Assembly (NCBI GenBank): GCA_903905325.1
Contig: CAIVGA010000062.1
Span: 1 to 11,179 of the forward strand
Source of the DNA: an uncultured bacterium
Lineage (GTDB): Bacteria; Patescibacteriota; Minisyncoccia; Phycocordibacterales; PALSA-1337
Direction of reading: 5' to 3'
Length of the DNA: 11,179 nt
In this document: positions 1 to 6,117 of the stretch, one piece after another
Numbering within the stretch: position 1 is the first letter of the stretch
Layout: every line of letters starts with the position of its first letter
Made by a program: the position numbers and the translations under genes
The notes under the pieces: model-generated
Database searches by the model: none
What the model was told of the DNA's origin: nothing
What the model saw: only the letters and a program-made list of their open reading frames with translations

Positions 1-2
1 CA

Positions 3-413
3 ACTGTTCCTGGAATTGATGGCCGTAAAATGTCCAAGAGTTACAATAACACCATTCCACTTTTTGCTACTCGTGAAGAAATTACAAAAGCCGTGATGAG
101 TATAGTTACTGATTCTGGTGGACCAGAAAACGGAGGTATCCCTGCAAACGTTTACGCCATTCACAAACTTTTCAAAACCGAGGCCGAACTTAAGCCTCTT
201 TATGAAGCAAATAAAGGTAAATATAAAGCTCTCAAAGATGCCCTTATAGAAGATATAGACGCTTTTGTTAAGCCGATCCGTGAGAGACGCGAAAAACTCG
301 CTAAAGATGGCGACAAAATTGTCAGCAAGGTTCTAGCTGATGGTGCAGAATGTGCAAATAAAGTCGCCAAAGCCAAGCTTGATCAAGTAAAACAGGTCAT
401 CGGAGTAAAATAA
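3..413 (+). CDS. trpS: Tryptophanyl-tRNA synthetase, C-terminal part (5' end outside window)
   Basis: Class Ic aminoacyl-tRNA synthetase that charges tRNA-Trp in the cytoplasm. The reading frame is open from base 3 and enters the window just before the catalytic loop, TVPGIDGRKMSKSYNN, which is the TrpRS form of the KMSKS signature. Roughly the last 136 residues are present: the KMSKS loop and the helical C-terminal region that in this family recognises the anticodon. The conserved stretch after KMSKS (SYNNTIPLF, then a segment with SDSGG-like TDSGGPENGG) supports TrpRS over TyrRS. The ATG at base 30 is the Met of KMSKS, not a start codon. The gene ends in TAA, and no hairpin terminator follows in the AT-rich gap before the next gene. 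The missing N-terminal half with the HIGH motif must lie upstream of the window. Confidence 0.93.
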   Translation, partial: TVPGIDGRKMSKSYNNTIPLFATREEITKAVMSIVTDSGGPENGGIPANVYAIHKLFKTEAELKPLYEANKGKYKALKDALIEDIDAFVKPIRERREKLAKDGDKIVSKVLADGAECANKVAKAKLDQVKQVIGVK

Positions 414-475
414 TTTAACTATTCTTCATTCTTTCTCCTGTAAAACTTCATAATTTGTTCATAGTTTCTTCATTG

Positions 476-512
476 TAATGTTTTAAAGTATTAATGTTAA
501 TAAAACATTAAT
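476..512 (+). promoter_or_regulatory. Overlapping competing inverted repeats upstream of small coiled-coil gene
   Basis: Two perfect inverted repeats share one right arm. TAATGTTTTA (476-485) is the exact reverse complement of TAAAACATTA (501-510), with a 15-base loop. ATTAATGTT (490-498) is the exact reverse complement of AACATTAAT (504-512), with a 5-base loop. The two structures cannot form together. They end 9 bases before the ATG at 522. Candidate roles are an operator bound by a dimeric repressor or an alternating RNA structure in the leader. The arms are AT-rich, so chance is a real alternative. Confidence 0.4.
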
Positions 513-521
513 TACAAACAT

Positions 522-770
522 ATGATTTTGGATCAAAAAGATCTTGAGTTAATCGAACGACTAATTTATAAGAATGGCGATGATGTTGCAATTTCTATCA
601 CACGAAGCTTTGAGCGTCTGGAGGAACGAGTAGATGCGATGGAATCTCGCATATATTCGAGGCTATCTGACATAGAAGATAGGATTGAAGCGAGCCGTCA
701 GGATATTTCGGACGAAATTGGTTTGGTACGAGAAGAAATCAGAGATCTTGCCAGAACTGATACAAGATGA
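522..770 (+). CDS. Small acidic coiled-coil protein, function unknown
   Basis: An 82-residue soluble protein with no signal peptide or membrane segment. After a short N-terminal helix (LDQKDLELIERLI), residues about 27-80 form an almost continuous charged heptad pattern (FERLEERVDAMESRI, then LSDIEDRIEASRQDI and EIGLVREEIRDL), typical of a parallel coiled coil. The composition is rich in Glu, Asp and Arg. Short coiled-coil proteins of this build are common in Patescibacteria genomes and have no assigned role. It could be an oligomerisation or scaffolding subunit, but nothing here identifies a partner. The start is ATG with no Shine-Dalgarno; the upstream inverted repeats suggest its own regulation. 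It ends in TGA 15 bases before the convergent end of cysS. Being a real gene is likely from the strongly patterned protein; a function cannot be given. Confidence 0.7.
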   Translation: MILDQKDLELIERLIYKNGDDVAISITRSFERLEERVDAMESRIYSRLSDIEDRIEASRQDISDEIGLVREEIRDLARTDTR

Positions 771-785
771 GTCAGCACTAATATA

Positions 786-2159
786 TTAATTTTTCTTGGT
801 AATTTTATACGCACCATCTTTATCACTAACATCATATCCCGCTTGTTCTATTTGCTTACGTAATTCATCAGCTTTTGTCCAATCTTTATTCTGACGAGCA
901 ATTTCACGTGCGTCGGCTAGTGCCTTAATATTTTGCGGAATTTCTACTGATTCTTTGACCAATTTACTTAGTCCGAGACCAAAAACCTTATCAAAATCTA
1001 AAACCGTAGCCCTCTTATTATCGTTTGATACTCCAGAATCCTTCATCAAATCCCAGACCAAAGCAACGGCTCTAGGCATATCAAAATCGTCATTAATATA
1101 TTTAATAAACTTTTCTTTATAATCTGCACTAATAACTCCACCTTCTGGATATTCAGAGATATTTGCAGCTAATTTAAGGAAAGCATTTTGTGCAGCTTTT
1201 ACAGCTTCAAAAGTAAAATTTATTTGTGTTCGATAATGAGCAGTCAAAAGCCAATATCGAAAAGCGATAGGGGATACGTCACTTCCCGACAACTCCTCTA
1301 GTTTAGAAAAATTATTTTTAGACTTAGACATCTTGTCACCGTTTACATTCATAAAGCCACCATGGATCCAGTAATGAACAAAAGGTTTACCTGTAGCCGA
1401 TTCAGATTGAGCAATTTCATTTGTGTGGTGAGGGAAAATAAGATCAGAGCCGCCCGTGTGAATATCCATCGTTGGTCCGAGAATTTTCATGGACATGGCC
1501 GAACATTCTATGTGCCAACCTGGACGACCTTCTCCAAACGAAGCTGGCCAAAAGACATCGCCATCATCTTCATTCCTAAACTTCCAAACCGCAAAATCTC
1601 TAGGGTTTTCTTTGTCATATTCATCGTTGGATATGCGCTCTTGTCCGTGCTCATCATTACTGTCCTTGGACAAATCGAGACAAGCCAAAGCACCATAATT
1701 TTTTACTTTATCAATACTCACATATATTCCAGCTTTGGCTTTATATGCAACTCTGTTATCAAGTAATGACTGCACCAATTCAATCATAGCAGAGATATAT
1801 TCAGTAGCTCGAGTTATATTTTGTGGTTTGAGAATATTCAAAGAAGTAAGACCTTGGAAAAATAGGTCTTCATACTTTTTTGTTAGCGTAGAAAGTTTGA
1901 CGTTCTCCGCACGACTTCTTCGGATGGTTTTATCATCAACATCCGTTATATTCATAACCTGTGTAACTTCATAATCATTATATTCAAATGTACGACGGAT
2001 CAAATCGTTCAGCACAAATGTTCTGTAGTTACCGATATGGGGCGTGTCATATACTGTCGGCCCGCAATTATACATTGTTACTTCGCTCTTATTTATAGGC
2101 TTAAAAAGCTCTTTCGAGCGAGACATTGTATTGTAGAGATATATTTCTTTTGAATACAT
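786..2159 (-). CDS. cysS: Cysteinyl-tRNA synthetase
   Basis: Class Ia monomeric synthetase that joins cysteine to tRNA-Cys. It has 457 residues, close to the usual 460 or so. The HIGH-type motif is PHIGN at 40-44, directly after the conserved CGPTVYD, and KMSKS is at 276-280. The zinc ligands that select the cysteine thiol are all present, aligned with the known E. coli set: Cys32, Cys219 (HIECSAMS), His244 and Glu248 (FPHHTNEIAQSE). The C-terminal part carries the DALR-like helical domain and ends with the short typical tail (ELRKQIEQAGYDVSDKDGAYKI). The ATG start lies 15 bases after the stop of the upstream corA-like gene, so the two are probably one transcript. No Shine-Dalgarno is visible. 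It ends convergently with the small coiled-coil gene, with only 15 bases between and no terminator hairpin. Confidence 0.97.
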   Translation of the reverse strand: MYSKEIYLYNTMSRSKELFKPINKSEVTMYNCGPTVYDTPHIGNYRTFVLNDLIRRTFEYNDYEVTQVMNITDVDDKTIRRSRAENVKLSTLTKKYEDLFFQGLTSLNILKPQNITRATEYISAMIELVQSLLDNRVAYKAKAGIYVSIDKVKNYGALACLDLSKDSNDEHGQERISNDEYDKENPRDFAVWKFRNEDDGDVFWPASFGEGRPGWHIECSAMSMKILGPTMDIHTGGSDLIFPHHTNEIAQSESATGKPFVHYWIHGGFMNVNGDKMSKSKNNFSKLEELSGSDVSPIAFRYWLLTAHYRTQINFTFEAVKAAQNAFLKLAANISEYPEGGVISADYKEKFIKYINDDFDMPRAVALVWDLMKDSGVSNDNKRATVLDFDKVFGLGLSKLVKESVEIPQNIKALADAREIARQNKDWTKADELRKQIEQAGYDVSDKDGAYKITKKN

Positions 2160-2174
2160 AGTGATCGCACTTCG

Positions 2175-3104
2175 CTAGGATATCCAACCTTTTCTTTTGA
2201 AATAAAACCATATCCCAACTGATATACCGACCATTATTAGCACAATCGTCCACCAACCATAACTGACATTAGTCAGGGGTACTCGTATACCTGGAATAGT
2301 AAACACTGAGGCAACAAATGTCAGTGGATAGAAAATAAAGGAAACCAATGTCAGTACTTTTATAATCTCGTTTTGTTTGGTATTGAGAAGGGAATCATTG
2401 GTCTCACGAAGATCAGTAAGTAACTCTCGGGAATTTATAATAAGCTCATTGATACGCAAAGCCTCCTCTTTGACTGCATGAGTATAATTCTGGAAATCTG
2501 GACCAAACATACTGCTCTTTTCAGCGTGTGCATGAATTTCAGACCAGATATCGTGATGAGCATGAACCGTCTGTTTAAAATCAATAAGTTCACGACTCAA
2601 ATTTGAAAGTACTTCCACCATACCTTTTTCATCCCCATTGAAAATGTGTGATTCAGCGACTCGTAGTGAATCACGAATATTCTCCAAATCCTGATATAGA
2701 CCGTTGTAAATTCTCTTTACTATGTAATAAAATAAATGCCCAGGATGATCTATCTTTATATTTTTATCCAAAACTGCATTTGTCTCAAATATCTTTGAAA
2801 AATACTCAAGCTGATCGATAACTTCAAAACGTGAAGTTATGAGAAAATTTTTGCCGATAACTACGTCAAGCTCACGATCCACGATCTCATAAACATTATC
2901 TTTTCTAACTCTGACAGGCAAAGTCAAAACTATCAAAGTGTAATCCTTATTAAAGCTGACTCTAGTTGTTCCAGAAATACTTTTTAGTTCTTCCCCAACT
3001 AATGGATTCAGTGAATAACGCTTTACAATTCCAGATATCTCATCGTCGGTTGGTGAATGCAAATCCAACCAGACAAGTCCTTTGTGGTTATTGGTAGTAA
3101 TCAT
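2175..3104 (-). CDS. CorA-family divalent cation transporter-like protein lacking the GMN motif
   Basis: A 309-residue protein with CorA architecture: a cytoplasmic alpha/beta N-terminal domain (about 1-120), a long helical region (about 125-245, with a stalk-like stretch NELIINSRELLTDLRETNDSLLNTKQNEIIKVLTL), and two C-terminal membrane helices (about 248-268 and 283-301) ending in a basic cytoplasmic tail (FKRKGW). CorA proteins form pentameric channels for Mg2+ or other divalent ions. The family's nearly invariant GMN at the end of the first membrane helix is missing: the equivalent position reads VFTIPGIRVP, with Thr269-Ile270-Pro271 where GMN is expected. The base sequence there reads cleanly with no sign of a frameshift. 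Substrate and even transport activity are therefore uncertain. It could be a channel with changed selectivity or a diverged regulatory homologue. It is probably cotranscribed with cysS downstream. Confidence 0.8.
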   Translation of the reverse strand: MITTNNHKGLVWLDLHSPTDDEISGIVKRYSLNPLVGEELKSISGTTRVSFNKDYTLIVLTLPVRVRKDNVYEIVDRELDVVIGKNFLITSRFEVIDQLEYFSKIFETNAVLDKNIKIDHPGHLFYYIVKRIYNGLYQDLENIRDSLRVAESHIFNGDEKGMVEVLSNLSRELIDFKQTVHAHHDIWSEIHAHAEKSSMFGPDFQNYTHAVKEEALRINELIINSRELLTDLRETNDSLLNTKQNEIIKVLTLVSFIFYPLTFVASVFTIPGIRVPLTNVSYGWWTIVLIMVGISVGIWFYFKRKGWIS

Positions 3105-3112
3105 ATTGCATT

Positions 3113-3122
3113 AGTATATACT
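3113..3122. promoter_or_regulatory. Palindrome AGTATATACT in divergent corA-like / ctp promoter region
   Basis: The 67 bases between the divergent start codons contain the perfect 10-bp palindrome AGTATATACT. It supplies a TATACT (-10-like) hexamer in both directions. For ctp it sits about 50 bases before the ATG; for the corA-like gene it is only 8 bases before the ATG, implying a leaderless or nearly leaderless transcript. No good -35 is seen at 16-18 bases on either side, so this is a tentative call. Confidence 0.35.
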
Positions 3123-3171
3123 ATATTGGTCAACTTGAAATCCACAGGTGAAGATGAGATAATAGCTCACT

Positions 3172-4404
3172 ATGAATATCCGAAAAACTTATGGCTTAAG
3201 TGTCATAGTGCCAGCTATCGTCTGTGCTTTTATTCTTGGGCTGTTAGCACATTTTATTATTTCTCCATCTAGAAATAGCTCTGCGTCAATATCTTCCACC
3301 GGAGGGGCATCGACAGTTACAGGTTCATCAGAAGTTACAACTGATCAGTTTAGTCCGTTTTGGAAGGCTTGGGATATTCTTAACTCAAAATACGTAGAGG
3401 CTACCACCACAAAGGACCAAACAAAGATTTATGGTGCCATCAAGGGCCTAACAGCTTCATTTGGTGATCCTTATACCGTTTTCTTTCCACCTGCGGAATC
3501 GAAGATGTTCCAGGAAGACATTGCTGGTGACTTTGGTGGAATAGGTATGGAAATTGGCGTCAAAGACGGAGTTATGATAGTAGTTTCACCACTCAAAGGT
3601 AGTCCTGCAGAAGCAGCTGGGGTAAAAACCGGTGATGCGATAATCAAGATCAATGGAACATCGACCTCTGATATGAGTGTTGACGAAGCGGTCTCTAGTA
3701 TCCGTGGACCAAAAGGAACGAAGGTAAAGATTACATTTTTATCAAAGAATTCAACAAAACCAGTTGAGCTAACTATCACTCGCGATATCATAAAGATTCC
3801 GACTCTTGATACTGATAGTTTACCTGGTGGAATATTCGTCATAAAACTCTACAGTTTCACTGCTGATTCACCCAACTTATTCAACAGCGCGCTTAGAACA
3901 TTTATATTATCAGGTGATCAAAAGCTAATCATCGATCTGAGAGGGAACCCTGGAGGTTATCTCGAAGCAGCCGTTGATATGGCTTCACGATTCCTTCCAT
4001 CTGGAAAAGTTATTGTTACTGAAGACTTTGGTGCCAATCAGCCACAAAACGTCTTTAGAAGTAAGCTTGGCTATCAAGTATTCACTAGTAACCTTCACCC
4101 AATCATTCTTGTAAACGGAGGATCTGCCTCAGCCGCTGAGATTCTCGCCGGTGCTCTTTCTGAAAATGGTGTGGCCAAGCTAGTTGGTTCCAAGACCTTT
4201 GGCAAAGGCTCCGTACAAGAGCTCATTCAGCTTACTCCTGATACATCTCTCAAGGTTACAGTGGCACGCTGGCTCACTCCAAATGGTCACAATCTATCTC
4301 ATGACGGGTTAGATCCAGATTATCCAGTGTCTGCATCAAGTACAGAGGCTGTAGCTGGTAAGGACCCTGTTATGGACAAAGCTGTTCAATTATTAAATCA
4401 ATAA
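3172..4404 (+). CDS. ctp: Membrane-anchored C-terminal processing serine protease (S41, PDZ)
   Basis: A 410-residue S41-family protease. It has an N-terminal membrane anchor (about residues 9-31), a low-complexity Ser/Thr linker (about 34-57), a helical segment with the family's FGDPYTVFF motif (about 97-105), a PDZ domain (about 122-205, starting FGGIGMEIG, with GSPAEAAGVKTGD) and the catalytic core. Aligned with CtpB and Prc, the Ser-Lys-Gln catalytic set is complete: Ser320 in GGSASAAE, Lys345 in GKGS and Gln349, with the usual spacing of 25 and 4. The substrate-loop motif DLRGNPGG is also present. Ctp proteases cut exposed C-termini of extracytoplasmic proteins, and in several bacteria they control peptidoglycan hydrolases. 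That is relevant because an SLT-like enzyme and an M23 peptidase lie nearby, but a functional link is inference. An AGGTGA lies 21 bases before the ATG, too far to serve as a ribosome site. bL9 follows after 30 bases, so they probably share a transcript. Confidence 0.95.
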   Translation: MNIRKTYGLSVIVPAIVCAFILGLLAHFIISPSRNSSASISSTGGASTVTGSSEVTTDQFSPFWKAWDILNSKYVEATTTKDQTKIYGAIKGLTASFGDPYTVFFPPAESKMFQEDIAGDFGGIGMEIGVKDGVMIVVSPLKGSPAEAAGVKTGDAIIKINGTSTSDMSVDEAVSSIRGPKGTKVKITFLSKNSTKPVELTITRDIIKIPTLDTDSLPGGIFVIKLYSFTADSPNLFNSALRTFILSGDQKLIIDLRGNPGGYLEAAVDMASRFLPSGKVIVTEDFGANQPQNVFRSKLGYQVFTSNLHPIILVNGGSASAAEILAGALSENGVAKLVGSKTFGKGSVQELIQLTPDTSLKVTVARWLTPNGHNLSHDGLDPDYPVSASSTEAVAGKDPVMDKAVQLLNQ

Positions 4405-4434
4405 TCTAATACTAACTGGTTAATTTAAAATCAT

Positions 4435-4878
4435 ATGAAAATAATACTCTTAAAAGATGTCGCGAAACTTGGAAAACGATACGAAACAAAGTCTGTCAGT
4501 GATGGCCACGCTCTAAATCTTCTTATTCCTCAAGGATTAGCAATAATTGCTACTACAGATGCGGTAAAACGTATCGGTGTCATAAAAAGTAAAATGGAAG
4601 GGGAGTCGAAAGTTCACGAAGAACTTCTCGCTCAAAATATTAAGTCTATAGAAAAGGTTATACTTGAAATTTCAGGTAAAGCCAATGACAAAGGTCATCT
4701 TTTTGCTGGTTTGCACCAAGAAGACATTGCTCGCGAACTTTCTATCCAGTCAAAAATTCAAGTTGATCCATCATTTATTCAATTAGCTCACCCGATCAAG
4801 GAGGTCGGGGAACACACGGTAGATATCAAAGCTGGTGGTAAATCAGCTAAATTGAAGGTGGTGGTGAAGAAGGGGTAA
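4435..4878 (+). CDS. rplI: 50S ribosomal protein bL9
   Basis: A 147-residue protein, near the usual 148-150. The N-terminal 23S rRNA-binding domain starts MKIILLKDVAKLGKRYETKSVSDGHALNLLIPQGLA, matching the family pattern (MKVILLxDVxxLGKxGDxVxVxxGYARNFLxPxGxA). The long connecting helix follows at about 41-75, then the C-terminal domain (GKANDKGHLFAGLHQEDIA, HPIKEVGEHTV, with a final KLKVVVKK strand). bL9 sits at the base of the L1 stalk and limits frameshifting and ribosome collisions. The usual Gly-Tyr-Ala-Arg-Asn element reads DGHALN, so the Arg is absent. bL9 is reported missing from several CPR lineages, so its presence helps exclude those. It lies 30 bases after ctp with no promoter or terminator between, and converges on bL27. 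Confidence 0.96.
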   Translation: MKIILLKDVAKLGKRYETKSVSDGHALNLLIPQGLAIIATTDAVKRIGVIKSKMEGESKVHEELLAQNIKSIEKVILEISGKANDKGHLFAGLHQEDIARELSIQSKIQVDPSFIQLAHPIKEVGEHTVDIKAGGKSAKLKVVVKKG

Positions 4879-4947
4879 GATCGTGTTTTTTAAATCTCCA
4901 CTCTCTCTTTTTCTTCCTAAGTCAATCTAAATACTGCTTCTCTTAAC

Positions 4948-5220
4948 TTACCTTACATGCACAATATTCTTACGTTTTATATCGTTGTTATAGCCTGTTT
5001 TTCTCTTTGTGCTGAAAGTCACTATGCCTTCTTTGAGAGCAAAGAGGGTATAATCCTTACCTACACCAACATTATCGCCTGGAAGCACGGTTGTACCGCG
5101 TTGGCGCATGATTATCTGACCAATAGTGATCTTTTGGCCATGATTGATCTTAACCCCAAGATACTTTGGGTTTGAATCTCTTCCGTTTTTGGACGAACCT
5201 GCTGCTTTTTTATGGGCCAT
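4948..5220 (-). CDS. rpmA: 50S ribosomal protein bL27
   Basis: A 90-residue bL27. The N-terminus MAHKKAAGSSKNGRDS is the conserved flexible arm that reaches the peptidyl-transferase centre. It starts directly with Met-Ala, so no processed N-terminal extension of the Firmicutes type is present. The core motifs YLGVKINHGQKITIGQIIMRQRGT, PGDNVGVGKDYTLFALKEG and a basic tail follow. In many bacteria rpmA is in an rplU-rpmA-obg operon. Here it stands alone on the minus strand between bL9 (convergent) and an SLT-like gene (divergent), with its own promoter candidate about 25 bases upstream. No terminator hairpin is visible in the 69-base gap toward bL9. Confidence 0.97.
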   Translation of the reverse strand: MAHKKAAGSSKNGRDSNPKYLGVKINHGQKITIGQIIMRQRGTTVLPGDNVGVGKDYTLFALKEGIVTFSTKRKTGYNNDIKRKNIVHVR

Positions 5221-5244
5221 AGATGTGGATAAAGGGGAATTAAA

Positions 5245-5273
5245 TAATTAATACACTACAAACTAACAGTCAA
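5245..5273 (-). promoter_or_regulatory. Candidate promoter for rpmA
   Basis: On the minus strand TTGACT (5273-5268) is followed after exactly 17 bases by TAATTA (5250-5245). The -35 matches five of six consensus positions and the -10 four of six. The expected transcription start is about 20 bases before the rpmA ATG. Confidence 0.5.
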
Positions 5274-5357
5274 ACGAGTATAGCACGCCTCATTTTTTAT
5301 GCAATAGGCTGTCAATAGCTGTAGAATGGCTCAAAATAAGGCTTTTTTAGGTGTAAA

Positions 5358-5379
5358 ATATGGCTCAACAGAGCCATAT
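5358..5379. repeat. Perfect 9-bp inverted repeat (possible operator) with extra half-site
   Basis: ATATGGCTC (5358-5366) and GAGCCATAT (5371-5379) form a perfect 9-bp stem with an AACA loop. The element ends 16 bases before the -35 of the SLT-like gene's promoter. ATGGCTCAA at its left arm (5360-5368) is repeated exactly at 5326-5334, 34 bases upstream. Position and symmetry suit a transcription-factor site. No run of T follows on the plus strand. On the minus strand TTTT follows, but no gene on that strand ends here, so terminator function is unlikely. Confidence 0.45.
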
Positions 5380-5395
5380 AATCCACGTGAGGGTA

Positions 5396-5424
5396 TTGAC
5401 AAGAAGCACCCAATCTGCTAAACT
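5396..5424 (+). promoter_or_regulatory. Near-consensus sigma70-type promoter for the SLT-like gene
   Basis: TTGACA (5396-5401, perfect -35), a spacer of exactly 17 bases, then TAAACT (5419-5424, four of six -10 positions). Transcription would begin near 5431, about 48 bases before the ATG at 5479. It is the strongest two-box promoter visible in the window. Confidence 0.7.
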
Positions 5425-5452
5425 AGACACACAAAAGTGCTAAGTGAGCGTC

Positions 5453-5482
5453 ATGCTTGCGAAGCTCTTTTTTAAATTATGA
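5453..5482 (+). other. Possible 9-codon leader ORF (MLAKLFFKL) overlapping the next start by ATGA
   Basis: ATG at 5453 opens a frame encoding MLAKLFFKL and stops at TGA 5480-5482, overlapping the next ATG as ATGA. It contains a small GCTT-GCG-AAGC hairpin (5455-5465) followed by TTTTTT (5468-5473), an attenuator-like layout about 25 bases after the predicted transcription start. The peptide has two lysines among hydrophobic residues, like the n-region of a signal peptide. One added base after the T-run, within the AAATT, would fuse it to the downstream gene as MLAKLFFKIMIEF. It may therefore be a coupled leader, the true N-terminus disrupted by an indel, or chance. Confidence 0.3.
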
Positions 5483-5991
5483 TTGAATTCACAACCGGTT
5501 TGGTACTAATGGCTTCGCTTTATGTTGGAGGAAATGCAGGAGTGCAGATTATTCAAGCAACAACTTCACCAACAGTAGCATCAACAACTCAGAGGGAAAT
5601 TACAACAAACTCAGTTTCTACAACACTGAGTGGTATTTCTAATAATCAAATCAGTGATCAGATAGTCAACTCTAAACAAGTTGAGAAGTATGTTCGTGAG
5701 CAATTTAAAGATGAGCCTGTACTCGTCGAAATTGCCAGATGTGAGTCAACTTTCCGCCAATATGACAAAAATGGCAATATTATACGCGGAGTGGTTAATA
5801 AAGGTGATGTAGGGGTCATGCAGATCAATGAAAGATACCATGCCGACGAAGCTGTGAAGCTTGGGCTAAATATTTACACAACAGAAGGTAACGTGGCATT
5901 TGCAAAACATTTGTATGATAAGTTTGGGTCACAACCATGGAGTTCATCAGAAGATTGCTGGTCAACAGGTAATAGTTTGGCGATGAGATAA
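5479..5991 (+). CDS. Secreted or anchored lysozyme-fold (SLT-like transglycosylase) protein
   Basis: A 170-residue protein with an N-terminal hydrophobic segment (about 5-20), a Ser/Thr-rich linker (about 27-60) and a compact C-terminal domain of the lysozyme-like superfamily. Visible hallmarks are the catalytic-type Glu89 in EIARCESTFRQ, the GVMQIN motif at 112-117 that follows the active-site helix in SLT enzymes, and a final helix (NVAFAKHLYDKFG, then PWSSSEDCW). Cys88 and the Cys near the C-terminus could pair. Enzymes of this type cut the MurNAc-GlcNAc bond of peptidoglycan. In CPR bacteria such proteins could serve own-wall remodelling or attack on a host wall; the sequence does not decide. 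The first in-frame start is this ATG, since a TAA lies at 5473. The mature N-terminus lacks the basic residues usual before a signal helix, which makes the start worth checking. A good promoter lies upstream. Confidence 0.82.
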   Translation: MIEFTTGLVLMASLYVGGNAGVQIIQATTSPTVASTTQREITTNSVSTTLSGISNNQISDQIVNSKQVEKYVREQFKDEPVLVEIARCESTFRQYDKNGNIIRGVVNKGDVGVMQINERYHADEAVKLGLNIYTTEGNVAFAKHLYDKFGSQPWSSSEDCWSTGNSLAMR

Positions 5992-6023
5992 CAACCAAAC
6001 TGACTACATAAAATAGGTAGGTG

Positions 6024-6045
6024 AGGGGTTCAAAAGACCCCTTTG
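6024..6045 (+). terminator. Hairpin between convergent genes, probable weak terminator
   Basis: AGGGGT (6024-6029), a 7-base loop, then ACCCCT (6037-6042), followed by TTGTCC. It begins 33 bases after the stop of the SLT-like gene. The T-tract is short, so termination would be weak or factor-assisted. The stem also forms on the minus strand and could serve the convergent small membrane protein gene. Confidence 0.5.
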
Positions 6046-6117
6046 TCCCTATAGACACCGTGTCGCACAATATATCTTTCCGGTATATTAGCCTAGAGGG
6101 GCTTATGGCAGCCTAGC

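Noticed and set aside
30..32. ATG at base 30 as the start of a separate 127-residue protein
   Set aside because: It is the Met of the TrpRS KMSKS motif; the frame is open to the window edge with conserved residues before it.
1362..1974. Plus-strand open frames opposite cysS (1362-1766, 1489-1698, 1735-1974)
   Set aside because: They lie fully antisense to a gene with intact catalytic and zinc motifs, and their translations show no domain pattern.
3057..3272. Plus-strand open frame across the corA/ctp divergent region
   Set aside because: It overlaps both gene starts in other frames and has no coding-like features.
3471..3842. Minus-strand open frame of 123 codons opposite ctp
   Set aside because: Antisense to the PDZ domain of a well-supported protease; its sequence looks like a shadow frame.
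4957..5175. Plus-strand open frame opposite rpmA
   Set aside because: Almost fully covered by the clear bL27 gene on the other strand.
6021..6042. T-arm-like GGGGTTCAAAAGACCCC suggesting a tRNA
   Set aside because: The loop length does not fit a tRNA T-arm, and no acceptor, D or anticodon arms are found around it on either strand.
5825..6070. Minus-strand open frame running over the end of the SLT-like gene
   Set aside because: Overlaps the conserved GVMQIN region and the terminator hairpin; no family features.
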